The notes: generated by a model from the letters alone, not told the origin. A stretch of 64,000 nucleotides of DNA from Candidatus Poribacteria bacterium (GCA_028818695.1 JAPPNK010000025.1:99018-163017); one strand, 5' to 3'. Positions 34,025 to 43,740 are shown, counted from the first letter of the stretch. Translations and numbers: made by a program.

Positions 34025-36682
34025 TCATTTGGAGAGCTGCCGCGCCGCCGCTTCGCGCGCGTGTTCGACCGCCTCTTCCAGTTTTGAAAGGTCGCGTCCG
34101 CCCGCTTGCGCCATGTCGGGCCGTCCTCCGCCGCCTCCTTTTGCGACCGCCGCCACCTCTTTAATGAGCGCCCCTGCGTGTATGCCGTCCTGCTCCACGG
34201 CCGTTTTGGACGCTCCCGCGACGAAGATCGGTTTGCCGTCCGCCTCGGCGCCGAGGACGACGACGCTTCTGCCGCCCAGACGCTTCAACGCCGCTTCCAT
34301 CAGCTGCCGCAGGGCGTCCCGATCCTCCACAGGGGCGACGCCCGACGCGACCTTCACGCCGCCGACATCCTGCGCCGCCGACACAATCTCTTCCACATTG
34401 CCGAGAGCCGATTGACGGCGCAACTCCGCCATCTCCCGCTCCAGCCGTTCCGTCTTCTCGACCGCTTTTTCGATGCGCTGGACGATTTCGGAACGCTGCC
34501 GCGCGCCGACAGCGTCCGCCGCCGCGTTCAGCAGAGCCTCCGCCGCGACTGCCTGGCGGTACGCCGTTTCGCCGGCGGAAGCCTCGACTCGCCGGACGCC
34601 CGCCGCGACGCTCTGTTCGCGCAGTATTTTAAAGAGGCCTATCTCCGCCGTCGCCCCGACGTGGCATCCGCCGCACAGCTCGAAGCTGACCTCTCCCATG
34701 CGCACCGTCCGCGCCGTTTCGTCATACTTTTCGCCGAAGAGCGCCAACGCTCCAGCCTCCCGCGCTGCGTCTAAGTTCATGAGAGCCGTCTCGACAGGAT
34801 AGTTTTTGAGCGCATGCTCATTGACAAACGCCTCCACTTCGCGCAGGCTGTCCGCGCTCACCGCCTCATAATGAGAGATGTCAAAACGAACGCGGTCGGG
34901 CGCGACAAGAGACCCCGCCTGCGACACATGATCGCCCAAAACCTTCCGCAAACCCGCGTGCAGCAGATGCGTCGCCGAATGCGCCCTTGAAACGGAGCGG
35001 CGCCAATCGACATCCGCCTGCGCCAGAACGGCGCCGTCAGGATTCTCCGGCAGCCGGTCGACGGTATGCGCGATGGAGCCGTCCCCGCCGCGCTGTGTGT
35101 CGAGAACTTTTACCGTCTCTCCGTCCACATTCAGTATGCCGCGGTCGCCGACCTGCCCGCCCGCCTCGGCGTAAAACGGCGTCTTGTCCAGCGTCAGCTG
35201 AACGACGGGACCGCCGCCCTCGGACGCGCTCTCCATGAGGCGAATGCGGCGAATGCGCGCCTCCGCTTCCAACGAATCGTACCCGACAAACAGAGATTCC
35301 TCCCCCTCCGAGACGGTCTGCCAGACAGCCGCCGCGTTCGGATCGACCGTGAATTTTTGGGACGCCCTCGCCCGCTCCCGTTGTTCAGACATGCGTTCGT
35401 TGAAGGCGTCTGTATCGACCGACATGCCGCGCTCCGCCGCCATCAGTTGCGTCAGATCCAGCGGAAATCCGTAGGTGTCGTAGAGTTTGAAGGCGTCGTC
35501 TCCGGAGAGGGTTTTGGCTCCGTCGGCTTCGCTTTTCTGCGCCGCTTCTTCAAACCGCTCAATGCCTCTGTCGAGCGTTCGTCCGAACGACTCCTCCTCC
35601 GCTCGAATCACCCGTTCAATGTGGGTTTGGCGCTCGGCGATCTCCGGAAATTCGCCTCCCATCATTTCAGCCAAGACGGGCGTCAAGCGGTGAATGAAAG
35701 GCTCCTCCATGCCGAGCGAGCGCCCGTAACGCGCCGCGCGCCGCAGCACTCGACGCAGCACGTATCCGCGCCCGTCGTTGCTTGGAAGCGCCCCGTCCGC
35801 GACGGCAAAGGTGAGCATGCGCGCGTGGTCGGCGATGACGCGCATCGGCGCGCCGTCCTCGCCAGAATCGTAGGCATGTCCAGACAGCTCGCTGACCCGC
35901 TCAATCAACGGGGCGAACAGGTCGGTTTCGTAGTTGGAAGGTTTCTTCTGCAAGATTGCGCAGAGCCGCTCAAAGCCCATGCCTGTGTCCACATGTTGGG
36001 CGGGAAGCGGATCCAATGAGCCGTCCGCCTTGCGGTTGAACTGAATAAAGACGAGATTCCATATCTCGACGACGCCGTCTCCCTCCGGATCAAACTCCTG
36101 CGGGTTGACAGGCTCAGGGTTCAGATCGATCAGTATCTCTGAACACGGACCGCAGGGACCGGTGTCGCCCATTTCCCAAAAATTGTCCTTTTTGCCTAAA
36201 CGCATGATGCGGTTTTCGCTGATGTCGGTGACGGCGGTCCATAGGTCTGCCGCTTCGTTGTCGGGGGGGACGCCGTCCTCCTCGTCGCCCGCAAAGACGG
36301 TCGCATAAAGCCGCTCCTTCGGCAGACTCCAGACCTCCGTCAGCAGCTCCCATGCCCATAGAATCGCTTCTTTTTTGAAGTAGTCGCCGAACGACCAGTT
36401 TCCAAGCATTTCAAAAAAAGTATGGTGGCTGCGCGAATAGCCGACCTCGTCCAGGTCGTTGTGTTTGCCGTGAACGCGGATGCATTTTTGGGTGTCCGCC
36501 GCCCTTGAGTATGCGCGCGAGCCTGCGCCTAAGAACACATCTTTGAACTGGTTCATGCCGGCGTTTGTGAAAAGCAGCGTTGGGTCGTTGCGCGGTATCA
36601 GCGGCGCGCTTGGGACAATCTCATGCCCGCGCTCTTTAAAATACTGCAGAAAGCTGTCGCGCGTTTCGTTGGCTGTCATCAT
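34025..36682 (-). CDS. alaS: Alanyl-tRNA synthetase
   Basis: The 885-residue enzyme charges tRNA-Ala. The class II catalytic domain shows FLQYFKERGHEIVPSAPLIP, NAGMNQFKDVFLG and HHTFFEMLGNWSFGDYF. The editing domain has AHSATHLLHAGLRKVLG and CGGCHVGATAEIG with zinc ligands, and the C-terminal DHHA1-like part carries GGGGGRPDMAQAGG. The frame opens at 36718, but ATG 36682 or 36679 is used because GGGAG lies before it and homologues begin at about MTANETR. Confidence 0.95.
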   Translation of the reverse strand: MMTANETRDSFLQYFKERGHEIVPSAPLIPRNDPTLLFTNAGMNQFKDVFLGAGSRAYSRAADTQKCIRVHGKHNDLDEVGYSRSHHTFFEMLGNWSFGDYFKKEAILWAWELLTEVWSLPKERLYATVFAGDEEDGVPPDNEAADLWTAVTDISENRIMRLGKKDNFWEMGDTGPCGPCSEILIDLNPEPVNPQEFDPEGDGVVEIWNLVFIQFNRKADGSLDPLPAQHVDTGMGFERLCAILQKKPSNYETDLFAPLIERVSELSGHAYDSGEDGAPMRVIADHARMLTFAVADGALPSNDGRGYVLRRVLRRAARYGRSLGMEEPFIHRLTPVLAEMMGGEFPEIAERQTHIERVIRAEEESFGRTLDRGIERFEEAAQKSEADGAKTLSGDDAFKLYDTYGFPLDLTQLMAAERGMSVDTDAFNERMSEQRERARASQKFTVDPNAAAVWQTVSEGEESLFVGYDSLEAEARIRRIRLMESASEGGGPVVQLTLDKTPFYAEAGGQVGDRGILNVDGETVKVLDTQRGGDGSIAHTVDRLPENPDGAVLAQADVDWRRSVSRAHSATHLLHAGLRKVLGDHVSQAGSLVAPDRVRFDISHYEAVSADSLREVEAFVNEHALKNYPVETALMNLDAAREAGALALFGEKYDETARTVRMGEVSFELCGGCHVGATAEIGLFKILREQSVAAGVRRVEASAGETAYRQAVAAEALLNAAADAVGARQRSEIVQRIEKAVEKTERLEREMAELRRQSALGNVEEIVSAAQDVGGVKVASGVAPVEDRDALRQLMEAALKRLGGRSVVVLGAEADGKPIFVAGASKTAVEQDGIHAGALIKEVAAVAKGGGGGRPDMAQAGGRDLSKLEEAVEHAREAAARQLSK

Positions 36683-36795
36683 CGCAGCGATTCTCCCAAC
36701 TGCGGTTGTATTCCCCAAGCAACCTTATGATACCTTATTTGAGCCGCTTTTCTTTAAACGATCTGTCCATCGCGTATGAACCGCCGGAAGACTGT

Positions 36796-37125
36796 TCATT
36801 CAGAGGCGGCGGCGCCGTACTCCTCATCCTCCACAATCTCGGTGATGGTCGGCTTGCGTTCGCCGTCAAATCCGATCTGCTCCATATGGTCTGTCATGCT
36901 TTCGCCGGCCTGGTGAATCGCCGTCCGCAATTGATCCAGAACTCCGTCGACGCCCTCAAAGACCGCTTCAACCTCCATGAACTGCCGGTAAAGCTCGGCG
37001 GCGTTCTTGCGGGTCATTCCGCTCAATTCGATTTCCGCCAACTGCCGGTATGAAACGATCGCCTTCTCCAGCTGTTCTCGAATCGTTTCGCTCTGACGTT
37101 CAAACTCTGCTACCGAAGACGACAT
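36796..37125 (-). CDS. Small coiled-coil protein of unknown function
   Basis: The 109-residue product is almost all charged helix (FERQSETIREQLEKAIVSYR...), with an acidic C-terminus. It resembles no family I recognise. ATG 37125 is preceded by GGGAG, better than the in-frame GTG at 37131. It lies upstream of alaS on the same strand, with a gap of ~115 bases. Confidence 0.55.
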   Translation of the reverse strand: MSSSVAEFERQSETIREQLEKAIVSYRQLAEIELSGMTRKNAAELYRQFMEVEAVFEGVDGVLDQLRTAIHQAGESMTDHMEQIGFDGERKPTITEIVEDEEYGAAASE

Positions 37126-37390
37126 GGCCACTCCCTACATCAAATTGCGCAACTGCTGCGCGCGCAATTATTGAGCTCTATGCGCAAATTATGACGTTCG
37201 CCGCTGCTTTTTTCTGAGGCGCGCTTGTATTAAGTATAGCGCCGTTGTCTCCGTCTGTCCTGCTAAAATTGCGTTGATGGCGCCGATTAACCCGCTTACA
37301 GCCTTTCTTTACGGCAATAAAGGGGCGCGGCGGGCTTTCTTTAGCAAAAAAACAGCGGCTCCGCCTCGATTCCGGTCGCGCGTGAAAGCT

Positions 37391-37406
37391 TGGCACAATC
37401 CTTGCT
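37391..37406 (+). promoter_or_regulatory. Sigma-54-type (-24/-12) promoter upstream of the sigma-70-type factor gene
   Basis: TGGCACAATCCTTGCT matches TGGCAC-N5-TTGCW at every fixed position, with GG and GC 11 bases apart as required. It lies 70 bases before the sigma factor ATG. It would be read by RpoN and an enhancer-binding activator. The remainder of the 37126-37475 gap shows no gene; I see no clear -35/-10 pair there. Confidence 0.55.
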
Positions 37407-37475
37407 TTAAAGGCGGCGCTGCGATAGGAACGTTAGGAAAGGCGGAAGACGATAAAATCGACAACTCTCTCGTTT

Positions 37476-38345
37476 ATGCCGGTTCGCGAGTATGTGACCA
37501 TCAGCCAAGACCCGAACGAACGGGAAACGCAGGACGTCTGGATCGAAATGGCTCAGGCGCACCCGCTTTTGACGCGCCAGGAGGAGATTGAGTTGACTCA
37601 GCGCATTCAAGCGGGCGACGAAAAAGCGCAGGAACGGCTCATCATGTGCAACCTGCGGCTGGTTCTCAAGCTCGCGCTGCGATACCGGCGGCACAATGTC
37701 CCCTTGGTTGACCTGCTCCAAGAGGGCATCGGAGGACTTTTGCAGGCGATACGGCGCTTTGATGAGCGGCGCGGTTTCAAGTTCAGCACCTACTCCGTTC
37801 ACTGGATACGGCAGGCAATTTCGCGCCATATCGACCGCACCGCGCGGACGATTCGGCTGCCGTCGTACATACTCGCCTTGATGGGAAATCAGAAGCGAAT
37901 CAGCGCCGAGTTGGAGCGTTCGTTTGAGCGCATGCCGACGCCGGAAGAGCTGGCGGCAAACCTCGGAGAGACTGCCGCGCGCATCAGCTCGATTGAGACG
38001 CTGCCGGAGGAGCCGATCCCGCTTGAAACGCCGGTCGGCAACCCGGACGGGAACACCACTCTGTCCGATGTTGTTGAGGACACCTCGAACGAGACGCATA
38101 AGCGTCTTGAGCAGTGGATGCGCCGCGACGAGGTGAATCGGCTGATGGAGGTTTTGACGAGCCGAGAGCGCACCGTCATCAATCTGCGCTTTGGACTCTC
38201 TACAGGCGAGGGCGAAACGCTGCGCGCCATTGCGCAAAAGCTGGATGTCACCAAAGAGCGCGTGCGCCAGATCGAAACGCAGGCGATGGAAAAGATGACC
38301 CAGCGCGCCATGAAGAATGGACGCGGCAGACGCTCCGCCGCTTAA
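37476..38345 (+). CDS. Sigma-70 family RNA polymerase sigma factor (RpoD/RpoS-like)
   Basis: The 289-residue protein has region 1.2 (PLLTRQEEIELTQRIQAGD), region 2 (LIMCNLRLVLKLALRY, LVDLLQEGIGGLLQAIRRFD, FKFSTYSVHWIRQAI), region 3 and region 4 with the helix-turn-helix GETLRAIAQKLDVTKERVRQIE. It lacks region 1.1 and is short for a primary factor, so it is best called a group 2/RpoS-like sigma. The promoter ahead of it is of the sigma-54 type. The gatCA genes follow after 20 bases and could be read from the same transcript. Confidence 0.9.
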   Translation: MPVREYVTISQDPNERETQDVWIEMAQAHPLLTRQEEIELTQRIQAGDEKAQERLIMCNLRLVLKLALRYRRHNVPLVDLLQEGIGGLLQAIRRFDERRGFKFSTYSVHWIRQAISRHIDRTARTIRLPSYILALMGNQKRISAELERSFERMPTPEELAANLGETAARISSIETLPEEPIPLETPVGNPDGNTTLSDVVEDTSNETHKRLEQWMRRDEVNRLMEVLTSRERTVINLRFGLSTGEGETLRAIAQKLDVTKERVRQIETQAMEKMTQRAMKNGRGRRSAA

Positions 38346-38365
38346 ACCGAAAGAACGGAGCCGAC

Positions 38366-38656
38366 ATGGCGAGCATCTCGCTTGAAGATGTGGAATACGC
38401 CGCTGAACTCGCCCGACTTGATCTACAACCTGCCGAAAAAGAGGCTCTTGTGGATCAACTCGGGCGCATTCTACAATACATCGGAAAACTGAATGAGCTG
38501 GACACCGAGGGCGTGGAGCCTACGTCTCATGTACTGACGATTCAGAACGTTTTTCGAAAAGACCGCGCCGATGAGCCGATGGACAGGGACGACGCCCTGC
38601 GGTTGGCGCCAGACGCAAGCGGCGCGTTCTTTCAGGCGCCCAAGGTGATCGAATAA
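38366..38656 (+). CDS. gatC: Asp/Glu-tRNA amidotransferase subunit C
   Basis: The 96-residue product has the GatC pattern: SLEDVEYAAELARLDLQPAEKE, LGRILQYIGKLNELDTEGVEPTSHV and a terminal FFQAPKVIE. It holds the GatAB complex together. The frame is open well upstream, but ATG 38366 follows GGAG and gives the normal length. It is followed by gatA 25 bases downstream. Confidence 0.93.
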   Translation: MASISLEDVEYAAELARLDLQPAEKEALVDQLGRILQYIGKLNELDTEGVEPTSHVLTIQNVFRKDRADEPMDRDDALRLAPDASGAFFQAPKVIE

Positions 38657-38681
38657 CAAGACAACGCGCGAGCCGAATAAC

Positions 38682-40154
38682 ATGTCCACATGCTTTCTGC
38701 CGGCGCATGAGATTGCGCGGCGCCTTCGGCAGGGCGAACTCACCGCCGTACAGACCGCCGAAGACCTGTTTGAACAGATACGCCGATTCGACCCGCAGAT
38801 AAAGGCATACCTGTCGCTGAACGAGGAGCAGGCGCTCCGAACCGCCCAAGAGGTGGACGCGGCGCTCCAGCGCGGAGAGGAGCTGCCCCCTCTGGCGGGG
38901 ATGCCTGTCGGCGTCAAGGATGTGATCTGCTCCAAAGGCGAGCAGGTTACCTGCGGCTCGAAGATACTAGAGAATTTCATCTCCCCCTACGATGCGACCG
39001 TTATCCGTAAGCTGCGCGAGCAGAAGGCGCTTCTCATCGGCAAGCTGAATATGGACGAGTTTGCGATGGGTTCTTCGACCGAAAATTCGGCTTATATGAA
39101 GACGCGAAACCCTTGGGATTTGGAACGCGCTCCCGGCGGGTCGAGCGGAGGCTCTGCGGCAGCGGCAGCCGCCGGCATGGCCGCCGTCGCTCTCGGCTCC
39201 GACACGGGAGGCTCCGTGCGGCAGCCGGCGGCATTTTGCGGAACGGTCGGGTTCAAGCCCACTTACGGGCGCATCTCGCGTTTTGGGCTGGTCGCGTTCG
39301 CCTCTTCGCTTGATCAGATCGGGCTTCTGACGCGGAATGTTCGGGACGCGGCGCTGGTTCTGAGCTCCGTCTGCGGCAACGATCCGCTGGATTCGACTTC
39401 CGCCGATATTCCCGTTCCTGACTTCACGGACTCGCTGCAGAGCGGTCTGGAAGGCATGCGGGTTGGCGTTCCGCGCGAGTATTTTATTGATGGGCTGGAT
39501 CCTGAAGTGGAGGCGGCTGTTCAGGCGGCGATTCAGACGCTGAAAAATCTGGGCGCGCAGACGGACGAGCTCTCGCTCCCGCACACCGAATACGGCGTCG
39601 CCACCTACTACATCATCGCGCCCGCCGAGGCGAGCTCCAACCTCGCCCGATACGACGGCATACGGTACGGCTACCGCTCCAGCAACGGCGGCGGCCTCCT
39701 TGACACCTACCGCAAAACGCGGGGCGAAGGTTTTGGCGATGAAGTGAAGCGGCGCATCATGATCGGCGCCTACGCCCTGAGCGCCGGCTACTACGACGCA
39801 TATTATCTGAAAGCGATGAAGGCGCGGACGCTCGTGAAACAGGATTTTGACCGCGCTTTTGAGAACTTTGACCTGATTGTGTCGCCGACGGCTCCGACGC
39901 CTGCGTTCAAGCTGGGCGAGATGACGGACGATCCGCTTCAGATGTATCTTTCGGACGTCTTCACGATACCGGCGAGCCTTGCAGGTTTGCCGGGCGTTTC
40001 CATTCCGTGCGGATTTAGCGGCGGCGGGCTGCCGATCGGCTTGCAGCTGCTTGGAAAACCGTTTGACGAAGAATCGGTCCTGCGGGCAGCCTACGCCTTT
40101 GAGCAGTCCGCCGGGCTTCATGATCTCCGCCCGCCGCTCATGGAAGGCTCATGA
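38682..40154 (+). CDS. gatA: Asp/Glu-tRNA amidotransferase subunit A
   Basis: The 490-residue amidase releases ammonia from glutamine for converting Glu-tRNA(Gln) or Asp-tRNA(Asn). The Ser-cisSer-Lys triad is visible: Lys in GMPVGVKDV, and the two serines in the APGGSSGGSAAAAAAG / LGSDTGGSVRQPAAFCG region. The length is normal for GatA. Its stop overlaps the start of a small membrane-protein gene (ATGA at 40151) that separates it from gatB. Confidence 0.96.
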   Translation: MSTCFLPAHEIARRLRQGELTAVQTAEDLFEQIRRFDPQIKAYLSLNEEQALRTAQEVDAALQRGEELPPLAGMPVGVKDVICSKGEQVTCGSKILENFISPYDATVIRKLREQKALLIGKLNMDEFAMGSSTENSAYMKTRNPWDLERAPGGSSGGSAAAAAAGMAAVALGSDTGGSVRQPAAFCGTVGFKPTYGRISRFGLVAFASSLDQIGLLTRNVRDAALVLSSVCGNDPLDSTSADIPVPDFTDSLQSGLEGMRVGVPREYFIDGLDPEVEAAVQAAIQTLKNLGAQTDELSLPHTEYGVATYYIIAPAEASSNLARYDGIRYGYRSSNGGGLLDTYRKTRGEGFGDEVKRRIMIGAYALSAGYYDAYYLKAMKARTLVKQDFDRAFENFDLIVSPTAPTPAFKLGEMTDDPLQMYLSDVFTIPASLAGLPGVSIPCGFSGGGLPIGLQLLGKPFDEESVLRAAYAFEQSAGLHDLRPPLMEGS

Positions 40155-40666
40155 TGAATCGTCCGTCAAAACCGTCGCTGGGACTGGCGGCTGCGTTCAC
40201 GCCAGCTGTTCTCGGTTCGTTCTTGCTTGCATATGCGCTTCCGCGCGGAATGGGGGCGCATTATTCCGTCGCGATTGGGATGGGGGCGGTCGTCGGAATT
40301 ACGACGTTAGGCGTTGGGCGGACGCGCGCATGGGGCGCCGCCGCGGGGGCGGCTCTCGTTGCGGCCGTCGGCGTCTGGATCGGACTGCTTCTTGATGTTC
40401 GATTGAACAGTTTGACCTACGTTGCGCGGGAGTTTGCAGAGACGTATGGTCTTGACATGGCAACCGCAGAAGCCCAAGCCGAGGGGATCTTGATCGGAAG
40501 CAGCTTTATGGATCTGGCAAAGGAGCGCTTCTTGAGATACGATACGCTGATCATGTCGTTTTTAGCCGCTCTCGGCGCCTTTTTAGCCATGCGCAGCCGT
40601 TTGACGGCTCGGCTCCTGCGCGTTCAACCTATGCAGAATAAGGATGCGTTCGACGATGAAATATGA
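40151..40666 (+). CDS. Membrane protein of unknown function between gatA and gatB
   Basis: The 171-residue product has about four hydrophobic segments (LAAAFTPAVLGSFLLAYAL, VAIGMGAVVGITTLGVG, AAAGAALVAAVGVWIGLLLD, LIMSFLAALGAFLAM) around a hydrophilic helical loop. No family is recognised. It overlaps gatA (ATGA) and gatB (11 bases), so it is an integral part of this amidotransferase operon although its job is unclear. Confidence 0.6.
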   Translation: MMNRPSKPSLGLAAAFTPAVLGSFLLAYALPRGMGAHYSVAIGMGAVVGITTLGVGRTRAWGAAAGAALVAAVGVWIGLLLDVRLNSLTYVAREFAETYGLDMATAEAQAEGILIGSSFMDLAKERFLRYDTLIMSFLAALGAFLAMRSRLTARLLRVQPMQNKDAFDDEI

Positions 40667-42089
40667 AACGGTCATCGGTCTCGAAATACATGCCGAACTG
40701 AACACGAACGCGAAGCTGTTCACCTGGACAGAAAACCGCTTCGGCGGCGAGCCGAACACGCGCATCGATCCGATCACGCTTGGAATGCCGGGCGTTCTGC
40801 CTGTACTTAACAAAAAAGCGGTCGATTATACGATACTCGCGGGCCTCGCCATGGAGTGCGCGATTCAGCCTTACAGCAAATTCGACCGCAAGCATTACTT
40901 TTACCCCGACCTGCCGAAAGGGTATCAGATTTCGCAATACGACCTGCCAATCGCCAAAAACGGCATGGTGGAGTATGAGCTGAACGGGGAGACGCGCTCC
41001 TGCCGCATACGGCGCATTCATCTTGAAGAGGATGCGGGCAAGCTGATACATGCCGAGGGAGGCGCCAACGTCAGCTGGGTCGATTACAACCGCTCATGCG
41101 TTCCGCTGATTGAGATTGTTGGGGAGCCGGATCTGCGCTCTTCGGACGAGGCGGTCGCTTACTGGCGCGCTGTCAAGGAGATACTGGAATACGCAGAAGT
41201 CAGCGACTGCAACATGGAGGAGGGCAGTTTTCGCTGCGACGCGAACATCTCTCTGCGCCCCGTCGGCTCCAAAACGCTCGGCTCGCGCGCCGAGTTGAAG
41301 AACATGAACTCCTTCAAGTTTGTGCAGACCGCGCTGGAGTATGAGATACGGCGCCAGACGCGCATTTTGGACGGCGGCGGAACCGTCGACCAAGAAACGC
41401 GCCTCTTCGATCCCGCCAAAGGAACGACGCGCGCGATGCGTTCTAAAGAGGAAGCGAGCGACTACCGCTACTTTCCAGAGCCGGACCTTGTGCCGCTCGT
41501 CATTGACGATTCCTGGGTGGAGGATGCGCGGGGGCTTTTGCCTGAATTGCCGCGCGCGAGGCGGAAGCGTTTAGAAGACGAATACGGCGTGAACGCGCAG
41601 ACGGCGAAGGCGTTGACGGCTGAAAAGGCGTTTGCCGATTACTATGAAAAGACGGCGAAAACATGCGGCGATCCGACCGGCGCCGCCAACTGGGTTCAGG
41701 GCGATCTGATCGGGATGCTGCGGGCGGAGAACCGATCGATTCACGATTCGCCCGTCAAGCCTGAGCAGCTTGGGGCGCTCATTAAGATGATCAACGACGG
41801 CTCTATCAGCGGGCGCATGGCGAAAGAGGCTCTAGACGAGATGATGAAAACGGGCAAGCCCGCGCAGCAGGTCGTCCAAGAGCGCGGTTTTATTCAGGTC
41901 TCCGACGAATCGGCCATTGACGAGTGGGCGCGTCAGGTTATAGAGGAGAACCCGGACGCCGCCGAAAAAATACGCGCCGGGAACGACCGCGCCATCGGCT
42001 TTCTGGTCGGGCAGATGATGAAGCTGTCGCGCGGCAAAGCGAACCCGAAGCTGGCGAACGCGGCGCTGCGAAAGGCGCTGGAAGACTAG
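40656..42089 (+). CDS. gatB: Asp/Glu-tRNA amidotransferase subunit B
   Basis: The 477-residue subunit begins with the typical YETVIGLEIHAELNT and has the conserved PDLPKGYQISQYDLPI segment with zinc/Mg-binding and substrate regions, and RIHLEEDAGKLIH; a YqeY-like tail closes it. It phosphorylates and amidates the mischarged tRNA using ammonia from GatA. ATG 40656 is preferred to the in-frame ATG at 40644 because the homologous proteins start at about this residue. Confidence 0.96.
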   Translation: MKYETVIGLEIHAELNTNAKLFTWTENRFGGEPNTRIDPITLGMPGVLPVLNKKAVDYTILAGLAMECAIQPYSKFDRKHYFYPDLPKGYQISQYDLPIAKNGMVEYELNGETRSCRIRRIHLEEDAGKLIHAEGGANVSWVDYNRSCVPLIEIVGEPDLRSSDEAVAYWRAVKEILEYAEVSDCNMEEGSFRCDANISLRPVGSKTLGSRAELKNMNSFKFVQTALEYEIRRQTRILDGGGTVDQETRLFDPAKGTTRAMRSKEEASDYRYFPEPDLVPLVIDDSWVEDARGLLPELPRARRKRLEDEYGVNAQTAKALTAEKAFADYYEKTAKTCGDPTGAANWVQGDLIGMLRAENRSIHDSPVKPEQLGALIKMINDGSISGRMAKEALDEMMKTGKPAQQVVQERGFIQVSDESAIDEWARQVIEENPDAAEKIRAGNDRAIGFLVGQMMKLSRGKANPKLANAALRKALED

Positions 42090-42130
42090 ATCCCGCGCGC
42101 TGCTTTGCGAGTGGAAACCCCGCTGTCCGC

Positions 42131-43039
42131 CTAGAATTGTAACGCTTTCAAATTCTCATCCAAGAGCTCAAGAAGCGGACGATCTCCTCCCCATGGGACA
42201 GCTTCTTCAAGCGGGGAAGAACTGTATTGCTCGCAAAACGCGAGAATAGCGTAGGCTGCAAACGCGGCGTAAAAGTGGAGCCTCCAACTTGGAAACTCGC
42301 TTAATTTCAGCAATTCATCCAGGATCGGCGTACCGTGATAATGAATCATCGCATCTCCATACGGCACAGCCGGATCGCCATGCTGTATATTCGGCATATG
42401 TATTTGGCGCAGGCGATTGGATGGAGAAACGACAAGATAATTGCGCGCATTGGGATCCGCGTTGATGACATGCGGAACCGGCGTCTCCTCATCCAGTTTA
42501 TTGCGCAGAGATTCAAAGCGCTCCCGCAGCTGTTCGAACCGCATCGCCGCCATACGAAGCGCTTTGTCGCGCTGTCGATTCAGATACTGATCCAAATAAT
42601 CGGTCCATGAAGCGAATTCGGGAGACCTCGTGAGCGTTGGGCGCCCAAAGCCTTCGGCTGGAACGGTCAGCAAATATTGAAACGTCCGATGCAGATCGCT
42701 CGCCCACATCTTCGCTTGTTCCTGTGAGAATGCGCCCTTGCGGATGACCGAATCCAATGAAGAGCCGTCGATATACGGCCGAATCACCAAGGATCCTTCA
42801 GATTCCTTCAACCGTTGAACATGCGAAATCGGACAGAAGAGGTCGTTGGGGGCGAGCTTATCAATAACCGCTTTCTCAATAAAGGGGCGCATTGTCGGAT
42901 CTAGAATCTCTTTCACAACATGCCGCCCTGACGCAGTTTCAGCCAAATAAACGCGGCGGTGCGTTTGGCTGATGAGCTCTAACGCTTCGATGGAACCCGC
43001 GATCTGCTGAATGATGGTCAGCGCTTCGCTGGAAAGCAT
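42131..43039 (-). CDS. Kinase-fold protein, aminoglycoside/choline-kinase-like
   Basis: The 302-residue product looks like a protein-kinase-like fold: an N-lobe with RVYLAETASGRHVVKEIL (candidate ATP-binding Lys) and IRPYIDGSSLDSVIR (hinge), then VPHVINADPNARNYLV, which matches the phosphotransferase catalytic loop HxDxxxxN with Asn in place of the His. YGDAMIHYHGT follows where the metal-binding Asp motif is expected. The substrate is unknown. The frame opens with a TTG at 43045; ATG 43039 is preferred. Confidence 0.6.
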   Translation of the reverse strand: MLSSEALTIIQQIAGSIEALELISQTHRRVYLAETASGRHVVKEILDPTMRPFIEKAVIDKLAPNDLFCPISHVQRLKESEGSLVIRPYIDGSSLDSVIRKGAFSQEQAKMWASDLHRTFQYLLTVPAEGFGRPTLTRSPEFASWTDYLDQYLNRQRDKALRMAAMRFEQLRERFESLRNKLDEETPVPHVINADPNARNYLVVSPSNRLRQIHMPNIQHGDPAVPYGDAMIHYHGTPILDELLKLSEFPSWRLHFYAAFAAYAILAFCEQYSSSPLEEAVPWGGDRPLLELLDENLKALQF

Positions 43040-43102
43040 TGGCAATCTTTCTGATAGAACCGTCTCTAGAGCGCTGGGAGCCGCGCCGATTTAATTGGTC
43101 GC

Positions 43103-43579
43103 TTATATCCCGTCCCTCGCCCAGCTTGCCAGCGCCTTGGAGGGATCGCCGATCTCCTCCACCGATTCATACCAGTGGTCGCGCCAGCTGTCCTTCGGCA
43201 AGCCCGCAAACGCCATCAGGTTGAGCGGGTATTCTTCGCTGTCAGCGCAGTGGCGGAAGTCGTCTCGGAAGAGAAACGCAGGCTTCTCCCAGGCGAACGC
43301 CATTCCGAGCTCCACCATGACCCCCTCGTCGGGCGGGCATCCGTTGACGACGGCGAAGATGGCGTCGGCGTCCCGCACATCGCGCATATCGGCGAGCGCG
43401 ACCTGATAAGCCCATCCCGCCTTCGCTTTGTCGATCTGGTTGTTGCGCGCAAACGGCTCCCATACCTCCAGCCCCAGCGCGGACAAGGCAGCCTCCAGTT
43501 CCGCCAGCGGTCCCTCGCGCTGCTGCTTTGAAAAGCCGTACGGGTTTGCGAGATAGATCGTCTTTTTTGCCGCGCCCAT
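43103..43579 (-). CDS. Nucleoside 2-deoxyribosyltransferase-like protein
   Basis: The 158-residue protein has the layout of this family: a first strand IYLANPYGFS, a DADAIFAVVNG strand, and the PPDEGVMVELGMAFAW helix, which carries the nucleophilic Glu. The later YPLNLMAF supplies the Asn that contacts the ribose. These enzymes exchange or remove nucleobases on deoxyribosides in salvage. A purine-rich ribosome site (GAAAGGGA) precedes the ATG. Confidence 0.8.
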   Translation of the reverse strand: MGAAKKTIYLANPYGFSKQQREGPLAELEAALSALGLEVWEPFARNNQIDKAKAGWAYQVALADMRDVRDADAIFAVVNGCPPDEGVMVELGMAFAWEKPAFLFRDDFRHCADSEEYPLNLMAFAGLPKDSWRDHWYESVEEIGDPSKALASWARDGI

Positions 43580-43740
43580 TGATTGCCGCGTCCCTTTCAG
43601 GTTTCCGCTTTCATGCCTATATCATCCCTCTATTCCTGCCCGCTTGCAAGCAGACCTTTCCGCGGGCAGCGCATGAAGACGGCGGCATTGTGGGGAAACG
43701 AAATTTGAATTGCCATTCCCGCATCAGAACGCCGAGCAAT

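Noticed and set aside
38967..40121. 384-residue minus-strand open frame
   Set aside because: It is the shadow of gatA; composition is Arg-rich and without motifs.
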